From the NCBI RefSeq assembly GCF_021379005.1, contig NZ_CP075171.1, forward strand, positions 4,092,001 through 4,156,000: a stretch of 64,000 bases of DNA, given 5' to 3'. Every line of letters starts with the position of its first letter. Positions within the stretch are counted from its first letter, which is position 1. This stretch comes from Leptodesmis sichuanensis A121. GTDB taxonomy: Bacteria; Cyanobacteriota; Cyanobacteriia; Leptolyngbyales; Leptolyngbyaceae. The position numbers were made by a program, and so were the translations under genes. The notes under the pieces are model-generated. The model had not been told where the DNA came from. It worked only from the letters and a program-made list of their open reading frames with translations, and made no database searches. Below, in pieces: positions 36,577-47,600 of this stretch.

Positions 36577-38001
36577 TTATCGAACTGAGAAGGCTTCGCT
36601 AAAGCGACGAGTTACAGGTTCAATCAGGAAGGTCAGGATGGATTTTTGGCGAGTCACGATTTCCCCGGTGGCGGCCATACCGGGTGTTAGTTCCACGGGC
36701 TTACCATGAACCTCCACACTATGTTTTTTCAGCTTAATCCGAGTCGGAAAGACTGGCCCCATCGATTGGCCATTTTCATTCTTTTCCACGATCGCGTTGG
36801 GACTGACTTTAATCACCTCGCCATCCACAATGCCAAACTCTTGATAGGGAAAGGTGGCAAGTTTGACTTTGGCGCGTTGTCCTGGCTTGATAAAGCCAAT
36901 ATCCCGGTTGAGAACTTTCACTTCCAGAACCACATCCTCACCCTTGGGTAGGATGGACAATAGTTCTTCACCCGTTTGCACTGGCCCTTTAGTGGCTTTA
37001 ATCGAATACACCGTACCATCAAAGGGAGCCTCGATCCTGGCTCGTTCTCGCTGCTTGCGGGCTGCCTCTAATTGACCTTTGGTAGCGGTCAACTCTTCCT
37101 TCCGCTTCGTCAGTTGCGTCAAAATCTCACTCTGGCGTTGCGATCCTAGTCCCTGGGCTTTACTGCTAGCAGCCTGATAGGACTGTTCCGCCTGACGGAT
37201 GCGTTCTTGCTGAGCATCAATCTGTTTCTGCAGCGAAACGACCTTATCCTCGGCATTCGTCACATTGTCTTTGGCCCGAATATATTCCAGCCGCGGCACA
37301 GCACTGTCTTTCAACAGAGTTCTTAATCCAGCTTCTTGCTCTTTCGCATTGCGCAGGTTTTCTTGCGCATTGATCAGGTTTTCCTGCAGCTGCGCCAACC
37401 GTGCTCTCGCCTCACTGATGGTGGCAAATTGTTGTCTGGCTTCTGCTTCCGCTGCGGCCTTTTGTTCATCGAACGCTTTCAGTCGGGCTGCCAAAAATTC
37501 GTCCTGTAATGGAGTGCCTGCATTATTGGTTCCAGTGCGTTCCGCATCCAGGCGAGCGACATCTTCTTGAATCAACTGGGAGGATTTATCCAGACGGGTA
37601 ATTTCCGCTTCGATGACTTTGGTTTTCTCGGGTTCTACTTCTACCAGCACATCACCCTTTTTAACTGTCTGCCCTTCTTTCACTCGCACCGCCTGAATCG
37701 TACCTCCACTCAGCGATCGCACCGGGCGCACCTGAGTTGAAGGAATCAACTCCCCTTGAGCCACCGCCACCTCATCCACACGGCTCACAGCCGCCCAGGT
37801 AATAGCACCAAAGACCAGCAAACTGATTCCCCCAGCCAATAAGCGGGTGTACAGAGGCGGCAATTCCTGTACCGCTTTCCCTAACTCATAGGAGAGAGAA
37901 TCTTCTGGGCTGGCCAGTTGTTGTCTCGTCTGACGAGCCTGAGCAGGGGTGGCGGCTCCAGGTGGACGGGATCCGGGCGTGGAGGATATGGAAACTTTCA
38001 T
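36577..38001 (-). CDS. HlyD-family membrane fusion protein
   Basis: This 474-residue adaptor has one N-terminal transmembrane helix (LLAGGISLLVFGAITWAAV) after a ~50-residue cytoplasmic segment. A lipoyl-like half follows (GGTIQAVRVKEGQTVKKGD), then a long coiled coil (about residues 135-320, with many Glu/Gln/Ala heptads), the second lipoyl half (RIEAPFDGTVYSI) and the C-terminal barrel (PGQRAKVKLATFPYQEFGIV, TPGMAATGEIVTRQKSIL). HlyD-type adaptors link an inner-membrane ABC exporter with an outer-membrane tunnel for type I secretion. No ABC exporter or TolC gene lies beside it within the window. The ATG at 38001 begins MKVSISSTPGSRPPG. Confidence 0.92.
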   Translation of the reverse strand: MKVSISSTPGSRPPGAATPAQARQTRQQLASPEDSLSYELGKAVQELPPLYTRLLAGGISLLVFGAITWAAVSRVDEVAVAQGELIPSTQVRPVRSLSGGTIQAVRVKEGQTVKKGDVLVEVEPEKTKVIEAEITRLDKSSQLIQEDVARLDAERTGTNNAGTPLQDEFLAARLKAFDEQKAAAEAEARQQFATISEARARLAQLQENLINAQENLRNAKEQEAGLRTLLKDSAVPRLEYIRAKDNVTNAEDKVVSLQKQIDAQQERIRQAEQSYQAASSKAQGLGSQRQSEILTQLTKRKEELTATKGQLEAARKQRERARIEAPFDGTVYSIKATKGPVQTGEELLSILPKGEDVVLEVKVLNRDIGFIKPGQRAKVKLATFPYQEFGIVDGEVIKVSPNAIVEKNENGQSMGPVFPTRIKLKKHSVEVHGKPVELTPGMAATGEIVTRQKSILTFLIEPVTRRFSEAFSVR

Positions 38002-38256
38002 CAGAACTCACTCTCTAGGTCGGAAACAGGTACAAGCGGAAGAAGCGGGTATCAGCGCCATTTTACTGCTACTAGGTTAGCCAATCTCCGCTTAACTCTG
38101 CGTGTGGCAACCAGGAAACTTCCCTAGCCATGGGGCAAGCTTCAACATTTCTTGATAAATTCTCTCCTTCAAGCGCGATCGCTTGATCAAGGATTGAATA
38201 AGATAACACTAAGAGAATGCCCACCTGCCTACCTACACCCCACATTCATTGTTGCC

Positions 38257-38562
38257 GTGTTTCAACTGTTAAAGCCGCTTGTCGAGGCATTGCAACCCCT
38301 TCTGGTTCCACTTTGTTTCCTATCAGCATGGGCGCTGATTTTTATCACAGCCTGGAGCGTGTGGACAGCCATTCGGGATACAGCAGTCCGGACACGGGAA
38401 ATGCATCAAATTCCCTGTGCGAATTGCCAGTTTTTTACCAGTAACTACCATCTGAAATGTACAGTACATCCATCCCGTGCCCTGACAGAAGCCGCGATCG
38501 ATTGTCCCGACTACGAGCCAACTGGTTTGGTTTACAGGCCAAAAGACGAACAACCTTCTTGA
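38257..38562 (+). CDS. Small membrane protein with Cys-rich tail
   Basis: A conserved cyanobacterial hypothetical of about 101 residues. It has one hydrophobic helix (LVPLCFLSAWALIFITAWSV) and a soluble tail with four cysteines: PCANCQFF, LKCTVHPS, AAIDCPDYEP, which may bind a metal. The open frame extends to 38152, but the family-like sequence begins at GTG 38257 (VFQLLKPLVEALQPLL). ATG 38152 would add 35 residues without character. A GTAGAGA-type hairpin repeat follows the stop. Function is unknown. Confidence 0.6.
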   Translation: MFQLLKPLVEALQPLLVPLCFLSAWALIFITAWSVWTAIRDTAVRTREMHQIPCANCQFFTSNYHLKCTVHPSRALTEAAIDCPDYEPTGLVYRPKDEQPS

Positions 38563-38570
38563 AAACCGGA

Positions 38571-38598
38571 GGAGAGACGTTCCGGTGGAGCGCCTCTA
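38571..38598. repeat. Palindromic repeat, related to 6516-6544
   Basis: GGAGAGACGTTCCGGTGGAG followed by CGCCTCTAC. An imperfect stem between GGAGAG/GTAGAG-type and CTCTAC arms, located right after the stop of the small Cys-rich membrane protein. Confidence 0.45.
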
Positions 38599-38695
38599 CG
38601 AGATGCCATTCACAGGTCTCGAACACCACAAATAGCGGGATGATGCGATCGCACAGATCACCTCGTCATCCCGTTATCCCATGCCCCCATTTCCC

Positions 38696-39010
38696 CTAAT
38701 CAGGATTAGCATCAGGGTAGCGCTGGTTAGGAATTTGCTCAGCTTCTGGACACTCATCTGAGATCGCAGGCTCTACATTTCCCTTGGGCACCGAGGCTAA
38801 CTTTTGAGTAACGGCACCAATGCTCTCCAGGCGCACCATTTCTTCCCAGGAACAGGTTTCATCGTCCTCTTCAGTTTCGTAACGCAGCGTAACCAGATCA
38901 CCTTCGATGTCTAAAATCCGGGCACGCTCAATCCAGCGTTGCTGATCCCGCAAGAAAATCCAGACTTCGCGACCGTCACAACACAGTTGATAAATCTTGC
39001 GGTGTAGCAT
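38696..39010 (-). CDS. DUF6679 family protein
   Basis: This ~104-residue cyanobacterial protein has unknown function. The conserved core is MLHRKIYQLCCDGREVWIFL, RDQQRWIERARILDIEGDLV, TLRYETEEDDETCSWEEMV and RLESIGAVTQKLASV. The ATG at 39010 is chosen because conservation begins there; the frame is open to 39040. The C-terminal 25 residues are variable and acidic. The fold looks like a small beta barrel (Sm/SH3-like), which is only an impression. Confidence 0.75.
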   Translation of the reverse strand: MLHRKIYQLCCDGREVWIFLRDQQRWIERARILDIEGDLVTLRYETEEDDETCSWEEMVRLESIGAVTQKLASVPKGNVEPAISDECPEAEQIPNQRYPDANPD

Positions 39011-39609
39011 ATTTGCTTCTCCTAAGCACTCGATGGTCAACGACTTCTTAAACTTTTAAATGAGTGATAGCTCGGAACCAGGCTAGCGATCGCTAAAAGG
39101 AATCTCCTGGTTCGGTAGCCAGTTCCCCAAACTATCATCCGCTACAGGCGACCCTGCCTGGTTTGAAGTACAGGGTTAACAGGATTGGTATGGGAAATAC
39201 TCATGTAAAAAATTTCGGGAAAGCTTGAGCGTGGGAATGCAGCGTTAAGAAAAAGTTTAGAGAACGCTCTGTGATGCTTTCGGAAGAAAAGTTTATCTAA
39301 GGTCATTGCTTGGTTAAGCTAATGGTTTTGGAAAATTTGACGTTGACAAGCAGCGAAGGGCAGTACAGACAAACCGTAATACTGTCAGGTTAGAAGCTTT
39401 GCCAACCAGTTAGGGTTAGACTTCTAAACAGTGGGTCTTTCAGGTACCTTGATTCTACTGCTATGTTGCCCGCTCCAGTAAGAATGAACCCTTTGATTCC
39501 AGGCATTTAACCTGCAGGAGGATTTAATCCTCTTAAGGATCGGATTGTACCAACTATTCTAACGGTTGTTAAGTTCTAACGGTTGTTAACTGAACATGAG
39601 GAATGGAGG
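39011..39609. other. Intergenic region with a short palindrome and a direct repeat
   Basis: About 600 bases without a gene between divergent DUF6679 and the creatininase-family gene. GAGGATTTAATCCTC (39518-39532) is a perfect palindrome. TTCTAACGGTTGTTAA occurs twice in tandem at 39557-39572 and 39574-39589, ending about 20 bases before the ATG at 39610. These could be operator sites. A small RNA is possible but not supported. Confidence 0.5.
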
Positions 39610-40356
39610 ATGTTACTTCACTTAAGTACCTGGCCAGAGGTAGAAGCCTATTTGACTAGATCGCAGGGAATTATTTTGCCGATCGGTTCCACTGAACAGC
39701 ATGGCCCAACAGGACTGATTGGTACGGATGCAATTTGTGCCGAGGCGATCGCGCGTGGGGTGGGAGAAGCTACTCAGGCTTTGGTGGCTCCCTGCATTAA
39801 CGTCGGTATGGCCCTCCACCATACAGCCTTTCCTGGCAGTATCAGTTTGCGGCCCAGTACTTTAATTCTAGTCATCCGCGACTATTTAATTAGTCTCACC
39901 AAAGCAGGCTTTACCCGATTTTTCTTCATTAATGGGCATGGGGGTAATATCGCAACCTTGAAAGCCGCCTTCTCTGAAAGCTATGCGGTGCTGGCTGATT
40001 TAAACCTGCCCCAAGCGGATCAAGTGCGCTGCCAGGTAGCCAACTGGTATATGTGCGGTGCAGTATACAAACGAGCAAAAGAACTTTACAGTGACCAGGA
40101 AGGCTCTCATGCTACCCCCAGTGAAGTGGCTGTCACTCAATATATGTATCCAGAGGTGATTAAACACGCTCCCCTTAGCCCAGAAGTATCAAAAGATCAT
40201 CGTATTTACGGAGCTGCCGATTTTCGTCGCCGTTATCCCGATGGTCGCATGGGATCTAATCCAGCGTTAGCCACCCCCAACCATGGCAAACAGTTGTATG
40301 AGCTAGCCGTGAAGGAACTGAGCCACAGCTATCTGGAGTTTTTAGAGATGGAATAG
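39610..40356 (+). CDS. Creatininase family protein
   Basis: This 248-residue metal-dependent amidohydrolase belongs to the creatininase/FAPy-deformylase superfamily. The metal-site motifs are PIGSTEQHGPTGLIGTDAI (Glu, His, Asp) and FFINGHGGNIATL (His), with a later Glu in DQEGSHATPSEVA. Members hydrolyse cyclic amides such as creatinine, formamidopyrimidines or mycofactocin precursor; the substrate here is unknown. ATG 39610 is preceded by AATGGAGG, a good ribosome binding site, and gives MLLHLSTWPEVEAYL. A TTG-started frame from 39583 is less likely. It lies alone. Confidence 0.88.
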   Translation: MLLHLSTWPEVEAYLTRSQGIILPIGSTEQHGPTGLIGTDAICAEAIARGVGEATQALVAPCINVGMALHHTAFPGSISLRPSTLILVIRDYLISLTKAGFTRFFFINGHGGNIATLKAAFSESYAVLADLNLPQADQVRCQVANWYMCGAVYKRAKELYSDQEGSHATPSEVAVTQYMYPEVIKHAPLSPEVSKDHRIYGAADFRRRYPDGRMGSNPALATPNHGKQLYELAVKELSHSYLEFLEME

Positions 40357-40543
40357 CTGCATATAGCAATTCTCGACCGCATGAGCACAGCGCATTCTGC
40401 CAACCAGGGGCTTAAGTTCTTGTCCATTCCTCACTTGAATTAGAAACGCTATCAACAAAAACTTCATGAAATTATTCTAAAAGTGAGCCACTTGAAGAAC
40501 TTCATGCTTAAATCTTCATCAAGGATGCGGATGGGGGGTCAGC

Positions 40544-40951
40544 ATGGATTCTAGCTGGGAAAAGCAACCTGGGTTTTCTATCAGTTCCAAAAAACTTGGG
40601 GTGTTGGGATTGGGTGTTCTCATCTGTGTGGGGGGGGTAATGGCAGCCACCAACCCAGGTCAGGCCGCTTACGAAGCCTTTGCAACGCAGCAGCTTGTCA
40701 CTTATCTAGATCAGGAAGCCTGCGCAAAAGTACCTACAGCATTTAATCTTAAGCAGGAATGCCGATCGCTCCTACAATCCAATCGTCCCCAAATCCAAAA
40801 AATCATTGCTGACAGTACACAACAACGCAATTTTGTATTCTTTAGCGTGTACACCACCGAGTTGTCTGTCACGTCCTTCTTGCCCAAATACCGGGTACTC
40901 ACGTTGGGAGTATTTGATCAGTTTTTGATCTATGACACGATGCAAGAGTAG
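40544..40951 (+). CDS. DUF4359 family protein
   Basis: This 135-residue protein has one N-terminal membrane segment (LGVLGLGVLICVGGVMAATN), which could be an anchor or uncleaved signal, followed by NPGQAAYEAFATQQLVTYL. Conserved features include two Cys residues (QEACAKVP, LKQECRSL) able to form a disulfide outside the cytoplasm, and NFVFFSVYTTELSV near the C terminus. This profile matches DUF4359, of unknown function. The ATG at 40544 has a GGGGGGTCAGC stretch upstream as a possible ribosome binding site. Confidence 0.7.
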   Translation: MDSSWEKQPGFSISSKKLGVLGLGVLICVGGVMAATNPGQAAYEAFATQQLVTYLDQEACAKVPTAFNLKQECRSLLQSNRPQIQKIIADSTQQRNFVFFSVYTTELSVTSFLPKYRVLTLGVFDQFLIYDTMQE

Positions 40952-41048
40952 AACTGCATCCCATTGAACCTTTTGAGAACCAGAACTGTCTAATTGATCA
41001 CATCTGACCCTGATGTCAGAGGATTCTCACGTTTGACAGTTCTAAAGT

Positions 41049-41528
41049 ATGAAACTCAAATCCATTCTGCTCGTTCCCGGTTTACTAGCTCTCACTCTTT
41101 CGATCGCGCTGCCCATGCTTCCAGTATTGGCTCAGATTGAATCCACTCCTGCTGCACAGCCACAAAACCGGGCGAATAAATTGAATTTAACCGATGCCCA
41201 AAAGGCCCAACTGAAAGCCCTTAAGGATAGAACAACGCAGCGGATTGTCAATGAAGTGCTAACGGATGCCCAACGGCAGACCTACCAAGCTGCGATCGCC
41301 AGGGGAGAAAGACCTGGTAAAGTGATGCGCCAATTCACGTTTGATGCAGCACAAAAGCAAAAATTAGCCACCATCCGTCAAGACAGCAAAGCGGCCATGG
41401 AACAGTTTGTCCAGACCCTCTCTCCAGAGCAGCGTCAGGCATGGCAGGCTAGACGGAACAAAATGCAAAACCGCAGCCAACGCCCATTCAACCGTCAACA
41501 ACCCCCAGCACAAACCCAGCCTTTGTAG
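41049..41528 (+). CDS. Exported Spy/CpxP-like helical protein
   Basis: This 159-residue protein has a clear signal peptide (MKLKSILLVPGLLALTLSIA ... MLPVLAQ, cleavage after AQ near residue 29). The mature part is helical with LNLTDAQKAQLKALKDRT and QTLSPEQRQAWQARRN, which resemble the LTxxQ motifs of Spy/CpxP periplasmic chaperones. The C terminus is Arg/Gln/Pro-rich (NRSQRPFNRQQPPAQTQP). In that family such proteins respond to envelope or metal stress; extending that role is inference. The ATG at 41049 immediately precedes the signal. Two hairpins follow before the convergent giant gene. Confidence 0.75.
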   Translation: MKLKSILLVPGLLALTLSIALPMLPVLAQIESTPAAQPQNRANKLNLTDAQKAQLKALKDRTTQRIVNEVLTDAQRQTYQAAIARGERPGKVMRQFTFDAAQKQKLATIRQDSKAAMEQFVQTLSPEQRQAWQARRNKMQNRSQRPFNRQQPPAQTQPL

Positions 41529-41534
41529 GCAAAA

Positions 41535-41563
41535 GGAGAGACATTCCAGCGGAGTGTCTCTCC
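41535..41563. repeat. Palindromic repeat, perfect 9-bp stem
   Basis: GGAGAGACA (41535-41543) is inverted as TGTCTCTCC (41555-41563) around TTCCAGCGGAG. Same family as 6516-6544. It lies seven bases after the Spy-like stop and may terminate it. Confidence 0.65.
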
Positions 41564-41584
41564 AAACAACAGATCTGCGACCCT

Positions 41585-41620
41585 GTCTATAGGGGCGAAC
41601 GAACGTTTGCCCTTATAGAC
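41585..41620. terminator. Hairpin between convergent genes
   Basis: GTCTATA (41585-41591) is inverted as TATAGAC (41614-41620) with an inner GGGGCGAACG / CGTTTGCCC stem, separating the Spy-like gene from the giant repeat gene (stop at 41626). Probably a bidirectional terminator or a dispersed element related to 2181-2206. Confidence 0.6.
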
Positions 41621-41625
41621 AAAAG

Positions 41626-44600
41626 TTATGGGCTGGTGACATTAATGATTACGGTCACTGGCGCAGAAGACAGAACACCATTGGTAGCCCGGTACGCAAA
41701 ACTATCAGTTCCCACAAACCCAGGATTAGGAACATAGATGAAAGAGCCATTATTGGGGTAGTTTATCAATTGTCCATTCCTGGGGGTGGGTGGAACGGCG
41801 GGTATCAATGAAAGAGGCAATCCTGCTGGATCAATATCATTGGCTAATAATCCTGGTGCATCAATGGTCAGGGTTTGGCCTGCCGCCACACTATAGATAT
41901 CTGTGACAGCAGTGGGGGCAGCCGCTACTGTAATGGTGGCCGTCGTGGGATTAGATAGCGCAATGCCATCACTGGCTTGATAAGTAAAGCTGTCCAAGCC
42001 TGAAAAACCAGCATTCGGCGTGTAACGGAACGTACCATTTGAGTTAAAGCTCAGGGTTCCATTCTGCGTGGTGGTATTGAGTGTCGCTGTGAGGACTGTA
42101 CCGGGATCGGCATCGGTGTCATTTAAAAGAATTCCCTGGGTAGGAATTACCGTCAGAGTACTCCCAGTCGCAATGGTATAGCGATCGGGATTGACAACCG
42201 GGGGTGTATTAGGAGCCACAGAAATGGTGACCGTTGCGGCATTGGAAACAGTTAGACCATCACTAAACCGATACACAAAGGTATCAACTCCCTGGAAGTT
42301 AGGATTGGGTCTGTAAATAAAGGAGCCATCTGGATTTAAGGTGGCCAGACCACTGACTGGCCCGGTCACAATTGTCGCAGTTCGAGCATTGCCGGACACA
42401 TTCGGGTCGGTGTCGTTGGTCAGAACTCCGTTGAGCTGGCTCACTGTAAGCGTGCCGTTGGTTGCAGCTCGATAGGTGTCAGAAACAGCAACGGGTGTGC
42501 TGACTGAACGGACGGAAATCGAGACTGTAGCCGTGTTAGAGGTAGCCTGACCGTCACTAGCGGTGTAGGTAAAGGTATCCGTACCCTGGAAGTTGGCATT
42601 AGGAATATAGACAAAGGAGCCATTGGGACTCAAAGATAGGCTACCGTTAGCTGGCTGACTGACTAAATTGGCCGTCAGGGTAGGGTTATCTGCATCCGTA
42701 TCATTCCCCAATACGCCAAGGACACCACCAGAAACCGTGAGTGGAGTTCCTACGATCGCAGTGTACCCACTATCATTTCTGGCCACCGGAATGGCATTCA
42801 CTCGAATACTGACCGTCGCCGTGTTGGAGGTGCCAGTGCCATCGGTAGCAACGTAGGTAAAGCGATCGTTGCCAGAGTAGCCTGCATTCGGCGTATAAAC
42901 CAGGGCTCCAGTCGGAGCAAGAGATAGGGTACCGTTGGTCACTGTACTGACTACAGTGGCGGATAACGGTCTGCCCAACGGGTCTGTATCGTTGCTGAGG
43001 ATACCAGGAGCCGGAATATTCAAAGAACTTCCCGCATTCACCGAAAGCGTATCATTGTTAGCCGTCGGTGCGGCTCCTGGAGTCACACTAAAGGTGACAG
43101 TGGCAGGAGTTGAGGTGCCGCCTAAGCTATCACGAGCCACATAGGTAAAGGTGTCGTTACCAGTGAAATTGGCACGAGGAATGTAGGTAAAAGTACCATT
43201 CGGGTTGAGCGTGAAAGTAGCCGCATTCGCAGGAGCAACTAGCAGACTGGCAGTCAGGGGAATGTTGTTATCTGGGTCAGTGTCGTTGGTCAGGACGTTC
43301 CCCACCGTTAAAGTGCTGTTAGCTGGGGTGGTAAAGGTATCACCATTAGCCACTGGCGGTTGATTGGTAGGGGTGACTGAAGTCACACTAAAGGTGACCG
43401 TGGCAGGAGTTGAGGTGCCGCCTAAGCTATCACGAGCCACATAGGTAAAGGTGTCATTACCAGTGAAATTGGCACGAGGAATGTAAGTGAAAGTGCCATT
43501 CGGGTTGAGCGTGAAAGTAGCCGCATTCGCAGGACCAACCAGCAGACTGGCGGTCAGGGGAATGTTGTTATCTGGGTCGGTGTCGTTGGTCAGGACGTTC
43601 CCCACCGTTAAAGTGCTGTTAGCTGGGGTGGTAAAGGTGTCACCATTGGCCACTGGCGGCTGATTGCTAGGGGTAACTGAAGTCACACTAAAGGTGACAG
43701 TGGCAGGAGTTGAGGTGCTGCCTAAGCTATCACGAGCCACATAGGTAAAGGTGTCGTTACCAGTGAAATTGGCACGAGGAATGTAGGTAAAAGTACCATT
43801 CGGGTTGAGCGTGAAAGTAGCCGCATTCGCAGGAGCAACTAGCAGACTGGCAGTCAGGGGAATGTTGTTATCTGGGTCGGTGTCATTGGTCAGGACGTTC
43901 CCCACCGTTAAAGTGCTGTTAGCTGGGGTGGTAAAGGTGTCACCATTAGCCACTGGCGGTTGATTTGGAGTCAGAGTAACAATAATGTTAACGGTGGCGG
44001 TATTGAGGGAGTTTAAGCTGCCGTCATTGGCCCGGTAGGTAAAACTGTCTGTTCCCGTGAAGCCTGCTCGTGGCACATAGGTAAATGACCCATTGGAGTT
44101 GAGGTTCAACGTACCATTAGCTGGGGATGAAACCAAAACTGCCGATAAATTAGAACTATCAATGTCAGTGTCATTTGCGAGAATGCCAGGAGCTGTAATC
44201 AAGAGAGAACCACTTGAACCTGTTGTGTAGCTGTCATTTACGGCCACAGGTGGCTGATTCACAGGGGTAACGGTGATGGTAACGGTAGCGATGTTTGAGA
44301 TGGCTCCTAAAGCATCTGTGACCCGGTAGGTGAAACTGTCGCTGCCGTTGAAGTTAGTAATGGGTGTGTAGGTAAACGTACCGTTAGGATTCAGGGTGAA
44401 GGTAGCGGCTCTGGTGGGGCCAGCAGCCAGTTGAGCGGTTAAGGGCAGAGTGAAATCGGGATCCGTATCGTTCCCTAAGACGCTACTACCGTTCAGAGTA
44501 TTATTCTGCGACACACCATAGGTATCGTTGGTAGCTATGGGAGCAACATTCACAGCATCGCCTACGTTGACAAACAGGGTTTTAGTGTCAGATAGGGGTA

Positions 44601-47600
44601 ATCCGGTACCGGTGTTGCCATTATCGTTGACGCTGATAGTCACGCGATCGAACGCATTGGTAAAGCCAGGGTAGCTGCGATAGGTGAGCGTAGCCAGCGC
44701 ATCATTAATGGCAAATAGGGGGCCACTAAAGGTAAGGCGATTGCTGGGGTTGCCATTGCCCTGAGTGAACGTTAAGCCATTGGTGGATTTCAGGCTGACC
44801 AGACCATTGGCGGCTGTAATTGTAACTGCCATAGTGCCGCCTGCCGCATCCGGATCAGCGATACCCACGCCAGCGATAGATAAATCTGTATCGGAGTTAA
44901 CCGTGGGTGAAGTCGGTAAGGTAATGGTTGGCGGCTGATTGATACCCAACACATTGACCGCGATCGTCTTAGAGTCTCCCAGGGCAACCCCAAAGCCTGT
45001 ATTACCGTTATCACTGACACTAATTGAAATGGCATCTGAGCCTCGGAAATTGAGATTACCCCGATAAATCAGCGTATTCAGGGCCGCATTAATGGCTGAG
45101 AGTGAGCCTGTAAAGATCAGCGTGCTATCCTGAGTTCCTGTTCCCGTCTGGAATGTTAGCCCATTGATTGAACCCAAAGTCAGCTTGCCATTAGCAGCGG
45201 AAATCGCCACACTTAAATTTCCTGCTCCAGCATCCACATCTTGAACAGTAATGCCCGTAATCCTGAGATCGATATTTTCGTTAGCAGTCTGGGCGGGTGG
45301 AACGGTCAGAACCGGAGCATCGTTGACCGGAGTGACGGTAATACCTAGCGTCTTGGTATCGGAGAGGGGAATGCCGTTCCCAGTATTACCATTGTCATTA
45401 ACGCTGATGATTAATGAATCGGGGCCATTGAAGTTGGGATCACTTTGATAAATCAGGTTATTAAGCGCGTTATTCACGGCAGACAGCGTGCCTGTGAAGA
45501 CTAGATTCTTTTGCTTAATGGCATTGTTACCGCTCACACTCAGTCCAGCCGTGGAATTCAGAGAAACAACTCCGTTCACCGCCAAAATACTGGCTGTAAC
45601 GAGTCCTGAATTCGCATTGGGATCGGCGATCGTAATACCCACAATCGGGGAAGGAATATCTTCACTGATGCTCACCGATGCAGGAAGGCTGATCAGAGGA
45701 GGCTGATTGACAGCAGAAACGGTCAGAGTCGTAGATTTCGAGTCGCCGAGGGGGCCACCCAACCCGGTATTGCCATTGTCATTGACCCCGATCGTCAAGA
45801 CATCCGTTCCCTGAAACGTCGCATTACTCCGGTAAACCAGGGACTGCAGAACAAAGTTGATCAGATCTAACTGACCACTGAACGACAGCGTTGAAGTGCC
45901 ATTTCCCTGCAACCCAGTGAGGTTATTTGTCCGGCCTAAGGTGAGAGTTCCGTTTTGTACCGATAGAGTAACCGTTAAAGCACCTGCTCCAGAGTCTGGG
46001 TCAGCCACTTGAATGCCACTGATCAGGACGTTAGTGTTTTGATCCAGGGTGAGCGAACCGGGAACAGTTAATACAGGGGAGTCGTTAACAGGGGTAACGG
46101 AAATGTTGAAGGTCGTCGTGCCAATACTTCCTCCGGCTCCATCGGCAACCGTAAAGATGAAGCTATCGCTGGTCGTTTCGCTCCCGTTATGGATGTACTG
46201 AATTCGGTTGCCACTATCCAGATCGGCCTGAGTGAAGGTGGTTCCAGGTGTAGCGATCGCCCCATTCACTGACAGAGTGCCGTTCGTTGGTAAACTGCCC
46301 AGGGTATAGGTTATTTGAGCAGCAGTGTTATCGTTATCTGTGACTCTTAACTGACTGCTGGTAAGATTGGCAGTCCCCTGTTCATTCACAGGTAGAGGAG
46401 TATTCGTCGCTAATACGGGTAGATTATTGACACTGATTTGCAAGGAGTAGGGACTGCGATCGCCTGCGTTATTGGGAATAACTTGAATGTAGTAAGTTCC
46501 TGCAGTTAAAGTTCTGGCAATAAACTCAGGTGTTAAGTCAGGGGCCGCCACAGTTTGAAGAATGCCGCCATTTTCATCCAGCAATTGCAGATCTAAATTG
46601 GCCGTAAAGCCAGTGAGAGACAGATTAACCTGACTACTGCTCCCCAGAGTGAATTTGTAGAAGTCTGTGCTGACGCTGCTAATGGTGTTCTGATAGCTGC
46701 CAGTACCCGTTACATTGGTACCCAGATCAAACGCGGTTGCAAGAGTATCACCCGCAATATCGATCGGATTCGGTTCACCCAGTGCTTTATAGGGAACTGT
46801 GGAGATCCAATCAGATAGGGCAGGGGGTAAGGAATAGGCACTGACAAAGCTGACTCCATTGAGTAGCCAAACTCCATTAGCCGTCGTACTATAGTTTCGC
46901 CAAAGTAGATCAACAGAGCCATCATTGTTAAAGTCATCTGTCCCCGCGATGAACCAGTCCGATGGAACATCGCTGGATAGAAAAACACTTGAGGACAGGC
47001 TGATCCCATCCATTAGCCAAACTCCGGCTAAGCGATTCTGGCTGTTTTGCCAAACGATATCCGGCTTTCCATCTTTATTAAAATCGCCAACTCCGGCGAC
47101 TCGCCAAATATCAGGCACCCCCTCAGAGATAATCGAGGGCGCAACAAATTGGGTGCCATTCATGGCCCAAATACCAACTATCCCTGCAGCATCATTCCGC
47201 CATAACAGATCCGTTTGGCCATCCCCTGTAAAATCTCCGGTTCCTCCTACATACCAACCCAGAGGAGCCGCAGGTGTCGGCACAATGGATGCAACACTGA
47301 CTCCATTCATCAGCCAGATTTGAGTTGCCCCAGTATTAAAATTTCGCCAAAAAATATCCGATTGACCGTCTTTATTGAAATCTCCAGTTGCATCGGCCAC
47401 CCAGCCAGCACCTGGGTTAGAAGTGAGCAATTGCGTTGAGGTCAAGCTAGCACCAGTCACTTGCCAGATGCCGGTCTCATCTGAAAACGGATTCCGCCAT
47501 AGAATGGCACTGTTGACGGCATTGGTTCCCTTCGTGACATTCAGGGTATAGTTGGCGATCGCCACCGACGGGGCCGCAGTGACCCGAATGAAGTAAGTCC

